From UBA1479 sp002706405 (GTDB lineage Bacteria > Pseudomonadota > Alphaproteobacteria > Rhodospirillales > Casp-alpha2), in the NCBI GenBank assembly GCA_963972255.1, contig CAXATO010000008.1, forward strand, positions 1 through 64,000: a stretch of DNA of 64,000 nt, in the 5' to 3' direction. Under the pieces are notes generated by a model. That model did not search any database. It saw nothing but the letters and a program-made list of their open reading frames with translations, and was not told the origin of the DNA. Position numbers and translations under genes: made by a program. Each line of letters begins with the position of its first letter. The first letter of the stretch is position 1. Shown piece by piece: positions 25,737 to 33,957 of the stretch.

Positions 25737-26705
25737 TTGACAATCGAGTACGAAATGACCCCGTCGGGGCGCTTGATCCTTGACCAAGGCTCGCAAGACG
25801 CGGTCATTGCGATGGATCCTTGGTCGCGTCACCACGCCTACCACCTCATATGCCGGGATAAATATCGCGAAACCGCGGGCGCTGTGGACCCGCAGCCCGA
25901 AACGGACATGGCGAAGAACGGCTTTCAGGTGCTGCCCGGTCTGCTCACCGCCGATCAGGTTTCGCAAGTCCGGGCGATGATGGATGATCGTATCGGCGGC
26001 CGTGAGGAGCGCCCGGTCAAGTTTGAGGACTGGGCGCAACCGCTTCCTTGGAACATGGCGCGAATTCACAGCGTTCGACAAGTATTGGCCAGCGCATTCG
26101 ATGGCCCGTTGTCTCAGGTGATTGAGGCCTATTTTGAATCCTACTTCCGCCTGCTGTCGGTCACCGTGACCCGGGCGCACCCGGCGCCGGCGAAGAATTC
26201 TTTCCTTTGGCACCGGGATATCGAACCGCCGCAACAGACGCATCTCATGATCTATTTGACGGACAGTTCGCCGGAAACGGGGGGCACGAGTTTCCTCAAT
26301 CTGGCGGATAGCCGGATATCCGCTGAAAACGGCTATTCTTTCAAGAATTTTGAGGAGCGATCGGCATCGCTCGAAAGCATTGAGCAGAAAGCGGGCAAAT
26401 CATTCGAGGTCCATCGTCCGGCCCTTAAGGCCGGTGACGGTGTGCTGTTTGCTGCGCCGCGGATTCTTCATCGAGGCGAACTGCCGACCAAGGGCGTTCG
26501 TGACGCGATCACCGTATTGATGTTGCCCAGTCCTGTGCCGTGGCAGGAGTTCCTTGCCGGGAGCCCGGGCAGGGTCTTTGTCACCGAGCATCCGGCATCG
26601 GCGTTCATTGAGCCGTTTGGTGATGGAATGCTTGAAAAAACCGGCATGTTGACCCCGCCGAACTGGGCATCCCTCGGTGAGTTCTTCCCTCCCGACAGTC
26701 CGTGA
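25737..26705 (+). CDS. PhyH-like 2-oxoglutarate/Fe(II) dioxygenase
   Basis: About 322 aa. The iron-binding facial triad is visible: H159 and D161 in FLWHRDIEPP and the distal His245 in RILHRGEL, with Arg255 (VRDAIT) placed to hold 2-oxoglutarate. YLTDSSPETGGTSFLNLADS is the usual PhyH strand pair. The family hydroxylates small molecules or protein- and glycan-linked groups. The start is a TTG (25737) with a perfect GGAGG 6 bases upstream; the ATG at 25755 is too far from it. It is paired with the methyltransferase 24 bp downstream and diverges from neuB. The substrate is unknown. Confidence 0.8.
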   Translation: MTIEYEMTPSGRLILDQGSQDAVIAMDPWSRHHAYHLICRDKYRETAGAVDPQPETDMAKNGFQVLPGLLTADQVSQVRAMMDDRIGGREERPVKFEDWAQPLPWNMARIHSVRQVLASAFDGPLSQVIEAYFESYFRLLSVTVTRAHPAPAKNSFLWHRDIEPPQQTHLMIYLTDSSPETGGTSFLNLADSRISAENGYSFKNFEERSASLESIEQKAGKSFEVHRPALKAGDGVLFAAPRILHRGELPTKGVRDAITVLMLPSPVPWQEFLAGSPGRVFVTEHPASAFIEPFGDGMLEKTGMLTPPNWASLGEFFPPDSP

Positions 26706-26729
26706 AGCTGATCGAGATTGGATTTGAGA

Positions 26730-27506
26730 ATGCCGACCAAACGCGCCCCGCGAAACACGCTCGATATCAGTCAGCAGGCCATGCAGAAGATATCGCAAGA
26801 GATCAATAAGAACCCTCTCGAATTGTTTCATATACCGATGGCGCGACGACTGGTCACCATCGAACGGCTCAAGACCTATTCCAGCGAGGGTGTTTCCCGC
26901 GCCGAAACCCAGGACAGCGCGGTTATTGACCAAGCAGCGGAATACAATGCCAAGCAGCTCGGTCGCCTCGTGGCCCTTGATCGGCCGCAATTTCTGATCG
27001 ACGTGTTGCCGTGTATCTGGCCGCTTTACAATCGCAGAGCCAGCGCAACGGTCCTTTGCGTCGGCCCACGCAGCGAGAATGAAATTTTCATGCTGATCTC
27101 GAAAGGGTTCAGGGCGGAGAACATCACCGGTTTGGACCTGATCTCTTATTCAGAGTTCGTGGATGTCGGCGACATGCATGCCATGCCCTACGCGGACAAT
27201 TCATTCGACGTGGTGTTTCTTGGCTGGGTACTTGGTTACAGCAACGACTGTCAGAAGGCCGCCAACGAAGTCATCCGGGTGACCAAGCCCGGCGGTTATG
27301 TCGCCGTCGGCGTCGAACGACCGGTACCCGAAACCCTGGCTGTCAAGGACGGGGACCATGGTATCGACGGCACCTATTTTTATAGCGTCGACGAGTTAAT
27401 TGCGCTTTTCGGTGAGCATGTGCGAGAGACGGTGTTTCGGGTTGACGATCACCCCACCTTGGCACACGAAACCGTTCATCTGATGGCAATCATGGAACTC
27501 GAGTAA
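26730..27506 (+). CDS. SAM-dependent methyltransferase
   Basis: 258 aa. After about 100 residues of helical N-terminal sequence comes a class I methyltransferase core: ATVLCVGPRSENEIFML (motif I), GLDLISYSEFVDVGDMHAMP, NSFDVVFLGWVLGYSND (motif IV) and EVIRVTKPGGYVAVGVE (motif VI). It follows the dioxygenase on the same strand and ends 27 bp before the convergent flbT. A glycan or modified-sugar O-methylation role is inferred from location only. Confidence 0.8.
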   Translation: MPTKRAPRNTLDISQQAMQKISQEINKNPLELFHIPMARRLVTIERLKTYSSEGVSRAETQDSAVIDQAAEYNAKQLGRLVALDRPQFLIDVLPCIWPLYNRRASATVLCVGPRSENEIFMLISKGFRAENITGLDLISYSEFVDVGDMHAMPYADNSFDVVFLGWVLGYSNDCQKAANEVIRVTKPGGYVAVGVERPVPETLAVKDGDHGIDGTYFYSVDELIALFGEHVRETVFRVDDHPTLAHETVHLMAIMELE

Positions 27507-27533
27507 CGGATTCCGGTCGCGTGATCCGGCATT

Positions 27534-27980
27534 TTACGTTTCCGGATTGGCGTCTTCCAGGCGGTCGGCGAGCTCCGTTGCTTGAATTTGATCGGCCAAC
27601 TGGGTGAACATGTCGGCCTCGTGGCGGATCAGCTTCTGCGTCGCCTTCAGGGCTCGATACAACTTAGCCTCGTCCACGAATTTTATGATTTCTTCCCCGA
27701 TCTCGCGCGCGCTCGGCGCGGCGGCCAAGTAATCGTCGAGAAACCCACGGAATGTTTTCAAGTACTCGTCTTCGTGCCGCGGAAACATGTAGGCGCATTG
27801 CAGGGCAAAATAAACCCTTGCCGCGGGCGTGTTTGTCTCGCTTTGGGAAAGAATCTCTTTTTCCCGAATGATGGCCGAATCATTGTGAATAAGAAGTTTG
27901 GCGTTGCCGCCCACGTTTTCCAGAACGGCACCGTTTATGACGAGCTTCTCACCGGCTTTAACATCAAGCTTTAGTGGCAT
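27534..27980 (-). CDS. flbT: Flagellin translation regulator FlbT
   Basis: 148 aa. The N-terminus (LKLDVKAGEKLVINGAVLEN) and the central segments (LLIHNDSAIIREKEILSQSE and NTPAARVYFALQCAYMFP) match the FlbT family. In Caulobacter FlbT binds flagellin mRNA and holds back its translation until the hook is complete. A GGAG lies 4-5 bases before the ATG. It diverges from the first flagellin. Its usual neighbour flaF is about 18 kb away at 45977-46468. Confidence 0.92.
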   Translation of the reverse strand: MPLKLDVKAGEKLVINGAVLENVGGNAKLLIHNDSAIIREKEILSQSETNTPAARVYFALQCAYMFPRHEDEYLKTFRGFLDDYLAAAPSAREIGEEIIKFVDEAKLYRALKATQKLIRHEADMFTQLADQIQATELADRLEDANPET

Positions 27981-28139
27981 GACTCCACATTTACCCCCTC
28001 ATACGGTATCCAAGTCGCTACACCAGATATGGTCCAATTGGGCTGGTCATACAAGTGATTCGCGTTGCTTGCTCGTGGCGAGACAAAGAAATCGCGGAAT
28101 GCCGGGAGAAAAATCAAGCACAGGCATGAAATGAAGGTT

Positions 28140-28180
28140 GGTTTTGGGAAGAATTTGTTAACTTATTCTAGTTAGGTTAA
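28140..28180. promoter_or_regulatory. AT-rich inverted GTTAAC repeats upstream of flagellin 1
   Basis: Two GTTAAC copies flank 13 bp at about 28156-28181 in the flbT-flagellin intergenic region, about 90 bp upstream of the flagellin start. No sigma-54 (GG-N10-GC) match was found in this gap. The repeats could bind CtrA or another regulator, but the spacing does not match TTAA-N7-TTAAC. Confidence 0.3.
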
Positions 28181-28268
28181 CGTGCGATTCGTTGGCAGAA
28201 AGCGCAACGCGAAGGCCGTCGCGGCGTGGACGAGTATGGTCCGTTCCGCACAGAAACGAGGCAATGAT

Positions 28269-29546
28269 ATGTCTGACGTGGCTCTTTCTGCTGCAGTACG
28301 CAGCTCGCTGCTTGCACTGCAGCGCACAACCGATCTTATTGATCGAACCAACAATCGTTTGTCTACGGGACTTCGCGTTGCGAACCCCGTCGATGATCCG
28401 GTTGCCTTTTTCTCGTCGAAGGCGCTCCGCGACCGCGCATTCGATTTCACCGAACGTAAGTCCGGGATTGACCAGGGCATCAGCACGGTTACGGCCGCGC
28501 TTGATGGTGTGGAAAGCATCGACAGTCTGGTCCGCCAGCTTAAGGGGATCGCGACGTCCTTGAAGTCGTCGACCGGGACCCAATTCGTGGATCTGGTCAA
28601 TCAGTTTAACGAAATTCGCTCGCAGATTGGCGAGTTGGCCAATGATTCCGAATTCCAAGGGATCAACCTGATCGACAACACGACGGAATCCCTGGTCGTC
28701 AACTTCTCGAACACCACGACGAGTAAGCTCACGATCAACGCGACCAACCTGCGGGAATCCGGGCTGAGCATCAATCCCTTGGAAATTCGCGCGGATTCCA
28801 AGATCGGCGTCAGCGCCACGGTCGGCCTGGCATCCGGTATCTCGCTGATTTCCGGCACCAATATCTCGACCATCAGCGCCACGGCGGCTACGGCCTTCAC
28901 GGCGATCGCCAACAAGGACGCCCTGACCGTTACCTACAATGGTACCGGGGTGGTGGTCGATTCGTCGGGTCCGATCACCCTCTCGCTGACCAGTTCGGTG
29001 ACGATCACGATCCGCGCGATCACCGGCCAAAGCTTTACGGTGACGCGGGGACAGGCTCTGTCGCTGTCGTTGACCACCGTTGTGTCCTTCGCGTCGGGCG
29101 GTGCGTTCAACGCTTCCGGTATTTCCGGCGTGACGACGGGGTTGATCCTGGGGGTCGTTGGTGGTGCCCAGATCTTCAACAACGGCACCGGTGTTGCGGA
29201 CGTTCGCGCCATCAATACGGCCGGCACGTTCCAGTCGGTCAGTTTCGTCGGGGAAAACCTGCCGGACGACATCGACAACATTACGGTGAACATGGATGCG
29301 GCGTTGCAGACCTTGCGGTCGGAAGCGCAGAAGCTGGGTTCGAACGTTGCCCTGCTGCAAACACGGCTGGACTTCACCGAGCAATATACCAACACACTGG
29401 AAGGCGGCGCCGACAAACTGACGCTGGCCGACCTGAACCAGGAAGGTGCCAACCTGCTGGCATTGCAGACCCGGCAGCAGCTGGGTATCTCCGCGCTGGC
29501 TTTCGCCGGGCAGTCGGAGCAGGGCATCCTCCAGCTCTTCAACTAA
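28269..29546 (+). CDS. Flagellin (copy 1)
   Basis: 425 aa. The N-terminal D0/D1 region begins MSDVALSAAVRSSLLALQRT followed by TDLIDRTNNRLSTGLRVANP. The C-terminal D1/D0 region (LGSNVALLQTRLDFTEQYTN and LADLNQEGANLLALQTRQQL) is also classical. The central domain is Ser/Thr-rich and beta-type (residues of about 150-330), the normal place for O-linked glycans. Start: the ATG at 28269 has GAGG about 10 bases upstream; upstream in-frame sequence lacks flagellin character. Filament subunit exported through the flagellar apparatus. It is followed by a terminator and a second, very similar flagellin. Confidence 0.95.
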   Translation: MSDVALSAAVRSSLLALQRTTDLIDRTNNRLSTGLRVANPVDDPVAFFSSKALRDRAFDFTERKSGIDQGISTVTAALDGVESIDSLVRQLKGIATSLKSSTGTQFVDLVNQFNEIRSQIGELANDSEFQGINLIDNTTESLVVNFSNTTTSKLTINATNLRESGLSINPLEIRADSKIGVSATVGLASGISLISGTNISTISATAATAFTAIANKDALTVTYNGTGVVVDSSGPITLSLTSSVTITIRAITGQSFTVTRGQALSLSLTTVVSFASGGAFNASGISGVTTGLILGVVGGAQIFNNGTGVADVRAINTAGTFQSVSFVGENLPDDIDNITVNMDAALQTLRSEAQKLGSNVALLQTRLDFTEQYTNTLEGGADKLTLADLNQEGANLLALQTRQQLGISALAFAGQSEQGILQLFN

Positions 29547-29592
29547 TCTCTGCCCAAGATGAACCGCCTTTCGGGGCGGGGCTGATATCGAA

Positions 29593-29624
29593 GCCGCCGC
29601 GCAATAAATTGCGCGGCGGTTTTC
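29593..29624 (+). terminator. Rho-independent terminator after flagellin 1
   Basis: GCCGCCGCGCAA-TAAA-TTGCGCGGCGG followed by TTTTC forms a stem of 11-12 bp with a T-run, 47 bp after the flagellin stop. Each flagellin therefore appears to be its own transcript. Confidence 0.9.
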
Positions 29625-29808
29625 ATTTAAATTTCAGGTGCTTATTGCCCTGGCTCCGGTGCCGCCGGATGCATTCAGTCATTTCCGGTTGACAGCGTAA
29701 AACGGCGCCGGTACGGTCGGCGTCAACTGTACGGTATCTCTGCCAGAAGCGCAGAGTGTGCAGTTACGGATAGTAAATCCTGTAAACGCTCTAGAACGGA
29801 GTACACAA

Positions 29809-31083
29809 ATGTCTGACGTTACCCTTTCAGCAGCCGTGCGCGGCTCGCTGCTCTCCCTCCAAGCAACCACCGATCTGATCGACCGGACGAACAACCGTCT
29901 GTCGACCGGCCTTCGTGTCGCCAGTGCGGTTGATGATCCGGTGTCGTTCTTCTCGGCCCGGTCCCTGAATGACCGTTCCAGCGACTTCAGCGAACGTAAG
30001 GACGGCATCGACCAGGGGATTTCGACGGTTTCCGCGGCTCTCGAAGGCGTGGAAAGCATTGATTCCTTGGTTCGTCAGCTCAAAGGTATTGCGAACTCCC
30101 TGAAGTCGGCGACCGGCACCCAGTTCAGCGATCTGGTGGCTCAGTTCAACGACATCCGTGGTCAGATTGGCGAACTCGCCAATGACGCGGAATTCCAGGG
30201 CGTCAACCTGATTGACCAGACCACGGAAACGTTGACGGTTAACTTCTCCAACACGACCACGGCGAAGCTGACCATTAACGCGACCAACCTGCGTGAATCG
30301 GGTCTCAATATTGATGCGTTGGAAGTTCGTGCGGATTCCAAGATCGGCATCAGCGCCACGATCGGCCTGGATTCGGGTATCTCGCTGATCTCCGGCACCA
30401 ATATCTCAACCATCAGCGCCACGGCGGCCACGGCCTTCACGGCCATTGGCACCAAGGACGCCCTGACCGTCACCTACAACGGTACGGGGGTCACGATCGA
30501 TTCTTCCGGTCCGATCACGTTCTCCCTGACGTCCTCGGTGAGCATCACTATCCGTGCGATTTCTGGGCAGAGCTTCACCGTGACCCAGGGTCAGTCTTTG
30601 TCGCTGTCCCTGACGACCGTCGCGTCCTTCGCGTCGGGCGGTTCGTTCAACGGTTCCGGCGTCACCGCGACGACGGGCTTGATCCTTGGTGTTGTCGCCG
30701 GTGCCCAGATCTTCAACAACGGCACCGGTGCCGCCGATGTTCGCGCCGTCAACACGGCCGGTGCGTTCCAGGACCTCGACTTTGTTGGGCAAGGCGTCAC
30801 CGCCGACCTCGACAATGTCGTCACCGGGCTGGACGCGGCGTTGACCACGCTGCGTTCCGAAGGTCAGAAGCTGGGTTCCAACGTGGCCCTGCTGCAGACT
30901 CGACTGGACTTCACGGAGTCCTACATCAACGTCCTCGAAGAAGGTGCCGGCAAGCTGACGCTGGCCGACCTGAACCAGGAAGGCGCCAACCTGTTGGCCC
31001 TTCAGACTCGGCAGCAGCTGGGTATCTCGGCTCTGGCCTTCGCCGGTCAGTCCGAACAGGGTATCCTGGCGCTGTTCAACTAA
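29809..31083 (+). CDS. Flagellin (copy 2)
   Basis: 424 aa, collinear with copy 1 and identical at most positions, including the centre (DALTVTYNGTGVTIDSSGPI versus DALTVTYNGTGVVVDSSGPI). Ends: MSDVTLSAAVRGSLLSLQAT and LADLNQEGANLLALQTRQQL. Start: ATG at 29809 with CGGAG about 9 bases upstream. The pair looks like a recent tandem duplication. Differences cluster in D1 (NLPDDIDNITVNMDAALQTL versus GVTADLDNVVTGLDAALTTL). It is followed by its own terminator. Confidence 0.95.
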   Translation: MSDVTLSAAVRGSLLSLQATTDLIDRTNNRLSTGLRVASAVDDPVSFFSARSLNDRSSDFSERKDGIDQGISTVSAALEGVESIDSLVRQLKGIANSLKSATGTQFSDLVAQFNDIRGQIGELANDAEFQGVNLIDQTTETLTVNFSNTTTAKLTINATNLRESGLNIDALEVRADSKIGISATIGLDSGISLISGTNISTISATAATAFTAIGTKDALTVTYNGTGVTIDSSGPITFSLTSSVSITIRAISGQSFTVTQGQSLSLSLTTVASFASGGSFNGSGVTATTGLILGVVAGAQIFNNGTGAADVRAVNTAGAFQDLDFVGQGVTADLDNVVTGLDAALTTLRSEGQKLGSNVALLQTRLDFTESYINVLEEGAGKLTLADLNQEGANLLALQTRQQLGISALAFAGQSEQGILALFN

Positions 31084-31153
31084 TAGCAAAATGGCGCGTT
31101 CCGGTTCGCCGGAACCGCCTTCGCTATGGGTTCGAGCAATCCGGACAAAGAGA

Positions 31154-31181
31154 CCGCCGCCCCGCAAAGGGCGGCGGTTTT
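31154..31181 (+). terminator. Rho-independent terminator after flagellin 2
   Basis: CCGCCGCCC-CGCAAA-GGGCGGCGG followed by TTTTC gives a 9-bp GC stem with a T-run, about 70 bp after the stop codon. Confidence 0.88.
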
Positions 31182-31261
31182 CTTTTGTGTGCCGCGCTCG
31201 TGCCGCTGGGACGATCCGTGTTAGTCTTCCGCAATCCCCGTAACGCCATGCAACAGAATCC

Positions 31262-32653
31262 ATGACCGGGCAAATCTCCAACCCTCAAATCGACGCCGCA
31301 TATGCGCAGGTCGATCAGCTTTTGGCTCGGAACCGGGCACAGGACGCGCTGGCCTTGCTGGCGCAAATTTTGACGGCGCGACCCAATGACCCGCCGGCAT
31401 TCTGCGGTGTCGGACGGGCGAGCATCCTTCTCGGCGATAACAATGCTGCGTTGCAGGCGCTCGACATGGCCCTCGCCGGCGATCCCGATTTGATGGAAGC
31501 CCATAACGCCCGGGGGGTCGCGCTTCACAATCTGGGGCGACTGAGCGAGGCCGAACAGGCCTTCAACCGGGTTCTCGAGGTTCATCCCGAAAACCCGGGG
31601 GCACGGACCAATCTTGCGGCGCTTTTGGCGTCGCGGGGGGATTACGCCGGGGCCAGGGCGATGTATCAGGCCCTGGCGGACGCACATCCGGGGATACCCA
31701 ACGTTGTCTATAATCTCAGCCTGCTCGATCTGATTGAAGGTGATTTCGCTGCCGGCTGGCGTGGCTTCGAGATGCGCCAGAAGGCGGCCTATGAGCGCAT
31801 TCCCTGGCGCGACCTGCAGACGCCCAGATGGCAGGGGGAACATGCGCCCGAGGCAACCCTTTTTGTCCATGCGGAACAGGGGCTTGGCGATCATCTGCAG
31901 TTCGCACGGTTTCTGCCCGAGGCGGCGGCCAGGGTCGGGCGCCTAGTTGTCGAGGCACCGGGGCCGCTTGTCGAGATGTTCTCGGGCATTCCCGGTGTCG
32001 GCATGGTCGTCGATCGCGAGGCGTCGGTCCCTGACCATGACGTTCAGGTGCCGATCATGAGCCTGGCGGGCGCGCTCGGCCTGACGACGGAAACGGAATT
32101 CTGGCGCGGCCCCTATTTGGCGGCGGACGCCGAGCGCACGGACGCCTGGCGGTCCCGTATCGGGCAGGGCGACGGGCGCTTGCACGTCGGTTTGATTTGG
32201 TCCGGAAACCCCCACCACCCGAGGGACCGTGAACGCTCCATCTCCGCCGAAACCTTGGCGCCGGTCCTGACGGCATCGGGCGTGGCCTTTCATTCCCTGC
32301 AGGTCGGCCCCGAAGCCGAGCCCATTCGAAAGGTGCCGGGCGGCGAGGGGGTTCGGCCGCTGTTTCCTGAAATGCTGCCTTTCGCCGAGGTTGCGGCGGC
32401 CATTTCGGCCCTCGATTTGGTGATCGGGGTCGATACCGCGCTGATCCATTTGGCCGGCGCCTTGGGCCGACCTGTTTGGACCTTAATCACCCATGTCCCC
32501 GACTGGCGGTGGATGCTGCGGCGGGGCGACTCCCCCTGGTATCCGAGCATGCGCCTTTTCCGCCAGCCTGAGGACGGCGATTGGGCAAGCGTCATCGATG
32601 CGGTCGGGCGCGACCTGATGTTGGGTGGGATCGACCGAAACGGAATGACCTAA
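31262..32653 (+). CDS. TPR-GT9-type protein, candidate FlmG-like flagellin glycosyltransferase
   Basis: 463 aa. Residues 10-165 are tetratricopeptide repeats (e.g. AHNARGVALHNLGRLSEAEQ and ARTNLAALLASRGDYAGARA). The remainder is a GT-B domain with heptosyltransferase/GT9-like motifs: LFVHAEQGLGDHLQFARFLP, VGLIWSGNPHH, and the C-terminal sugar-nucleotide site IGVDTALIHLAGALGRPVWT. In Caulobacter, FlmG has the same TPR plus GT-B layout and transfers pseudaminic acid to flagellin, with the TPR part binding flagellin. Lying directly downstream of two flagellins supports that role; it remains an inference. No good Shine-Dalgarno precedes the ATG. A 5-codon ORF (31248-31265) ends in an ATGA overlap with it. 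Confidence 0.82.
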   Translation: MTGQISNPQIDAAYAQVDQLLARNRAQDALALLAQILTARPNDPPAFCGVGRASILLGDNNAALQALDMALAGDPDLMEAHNARGVALHNLGRLSEAEQAFNRVLEVHPENPGARTNLAALLASRGDYAGARAMYQALADAHPGIPNVVYNLSLLDLIEGDFAAGWRGFEMRQKAAYERIPWRDLQTPRWQGEHAPEATLFVHAEQGLGDHLQFARFLPEAAARVGRLVVEAPGPLVEMFSGIPGVGMVVDREASVPDHDVQVPIMSLAGALGLTTETEFWRGPYLAADAERTDAWRSRIGQGDGRLHVGLIWSGNPHHPRDRERSISAETLAPVLTASGVAFHSLQVGPEAEPIRKVPGGEGVRPLFPEMLPFAEVAAAISALDLVIGVDTALIHLAGALGRPVWTLITHVPDWRWMLRRGDSPWYPSMRLFRQPEDGDWASVIDAVGRDLMLGGIDRNGMT

Positions 32654-32670
32654 CAGGCCGACCGAGCGGC

Positions 32671-33783
32671 CTATTCCGCGGCTTGTTTGCCGTTGGCGCT
32701 GCCGACGTCCTTGGTGTCGGTGAAGTTTTCTTCCTCGCGGGAGTACAGACAAACTTCGCAGGTCGGGCAGAGCGTGCCGCCGGGCCTGAACTGGTCGCGG
32801 ATGGTTTCAATTTCCGGGCTGTTCCATACGTCCTTCAATGTCCGGTCCTTGACGTTGCCAAGCACCAGCGCCTTACCGAAGAACGTGCAGCAAGGGGTGA
32901 TGTCACCATTGGCCCAGATGTTCAGGCTGTTGAACGGATACTGGCAGACGGGGTGGTCCATGCCGGCCGGCTGTTGGGGCTTTTCCGTGACGTCGCCCGT
33001 TTCGACCAATTCCGTCACAGGCTCGAAATCGACCAGTTGCTGAAAATCCACATAATCGGCCACGTCCTTCCATTTATCGAGGAAGGCCTGGCGCTCGTGG
33101 TAATTCTCTTCCTGCACGCAGAACGACAAGCGCAACACCGGGAACCGGGTGCCCAGTTCTTTCTTGATGGCGACCAGACGGTGGATGTTCTCCTCGATCT
33201 TGGGCAACTCGTCCTTGCCGCGGATCTTCACATAGGTTTCCGGCGTCGCCGCATCCAAGGAAATGACGAGGCGCGGAATTTCGCGTTCGACCAGGAACCG
33301 AGCCATCTTTTCATTCAGCAGGATGCCGTTGGTTGAAAAGAAGATATCCATGATCTCCGCGTCCAGGGCGGCATCGACCACGTCGCGGATCGGCTTGTAG
33401 ACAAGGCTTTCGGCGCCCATGCCCAGCATCAGGGCAGGCAGGCCGTTTTCCTGGCCTTCCTTGAACACGCGTGTCAGCGTGTCGATATCGAGCGTCGCCT
33501 TGGGTTCGGAGTGGTTGATCGTGTAGCACATCTTGCAGGACAGATTGCACCGATTGACCAGTTCCAACTGCAGCGTCAGGGGGAAGTCGGGAAGGAAGCC
33601 GTTCTTGTCGTAATTCAGCGTCTTGTAGTAGTCGCGCCGATAATCGACGAACCGTTGGCCGAAACGCTCGGCCATCTCCTGTTCGAAGTCGGAAAAGCGA
33701 ACCGAGACAATATAGTCCGGGTTCGACCGGTCTGCCGCATCGGACGCAACAGAGCCGTCTGCCTTTTTGGAAAGATCATTCAT
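32671..33783 (-). CDS. Radical SAM/SPASM protein
   Basis: 370 aa. The radical SAM cluster motif is CNLSCKMC (Cys79, 83, 86). Downstream, NIWANGDITPCCTFFGKALV and LGNVKDRTLKDVWNSPEIET with CPTCEVC form a C-terminal SPASM-type auxiliary cluster domain. Such proteins modify peptides, or epimerise or dehydrogenate sugars. The N-terminal 70 residues are unusual for the family. It lies convergent to the FlmG-like gene and upstream of no obvious peptide substrate, so a role in flagellin or glycan modification is a guess from location. Confidence 0.82.
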   Translation of the reverse strand: MNDLSKKADGSVASDAADRSNPDYIVSVRFSDFEQEMAERFGQRFVDYRRDYYKTLNYDKNGFLPDFPLTLQLELVNRCNLSCKMCYTINHSEPKATLDIDTLTRVFKEGQENGLPALMLGMGAESLVYKPIRDVVDAALDAEIMDIFFSTNGILLNEKMARFLVEREIPRLVISLDAATPETYVKIRGKDELPKIEENIHRLVAIKKELGTRFPVLRLSFCVQEENYHERQAFLDKWKDVADYVDFQQLVDFEPVTELVETGDVTEKPQQPAGMDHPVCQYPFNSLNIWANGDITPCCTFFGKALVLGNVKDRTLKDVWNSPEIETIRDQFRPGGTLCPTCEVCLYSREEENFTDTKDVGSANGKQAAE

Positions 33784-33876
33784 CGGTTCAAGCTTTTCTG
33801 CTTGCCGGGACCCGGCGCTACCTCAAGGACAGCAGCGGCCGACTGACCGGCCCAGTCCATGTTACGTGTCTTCTGA

Positions 33877-33911
33877 CACTCCGGCATTATGCGGCATTAA
33901 GGGCCGGAGTG
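33877..33911. other. Inverted repeat between the radical SAM and Maf genes
   Basis: CACTCCGGC and GCCGGAGTG are perfect 9-bp complements separated by 17 bp. There is no T-run, so it is probably a hairpin or a regulatory element rather than an efficient terminator. It lies just upstream of the radical SAM gene on its coding strand, within the gap after the Maf stop. Confidence 0.4.
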
Positions 33912-33957
33912 GCAAGGAGCACGCGCGTCTAGAGCCTGTAAACCTAAAATAAACTGG

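Noticed and set aside
28158..29384. Minus-strand open frame over flagellin 1
   Set aside because: It is complementary to the flagellin gene; an equivalent appears over flagellin 2, as expected from duplicated coding sequence.
29640..29680. Sigma-54 box TGGCTCC-N4-CCGCC before flagellin 2
   Set aside because: GG-N10-GC is present, but the boxes match poorly and the DNA is GC-rich, so a chance hit is likely; the shared IHF-like block is missing.
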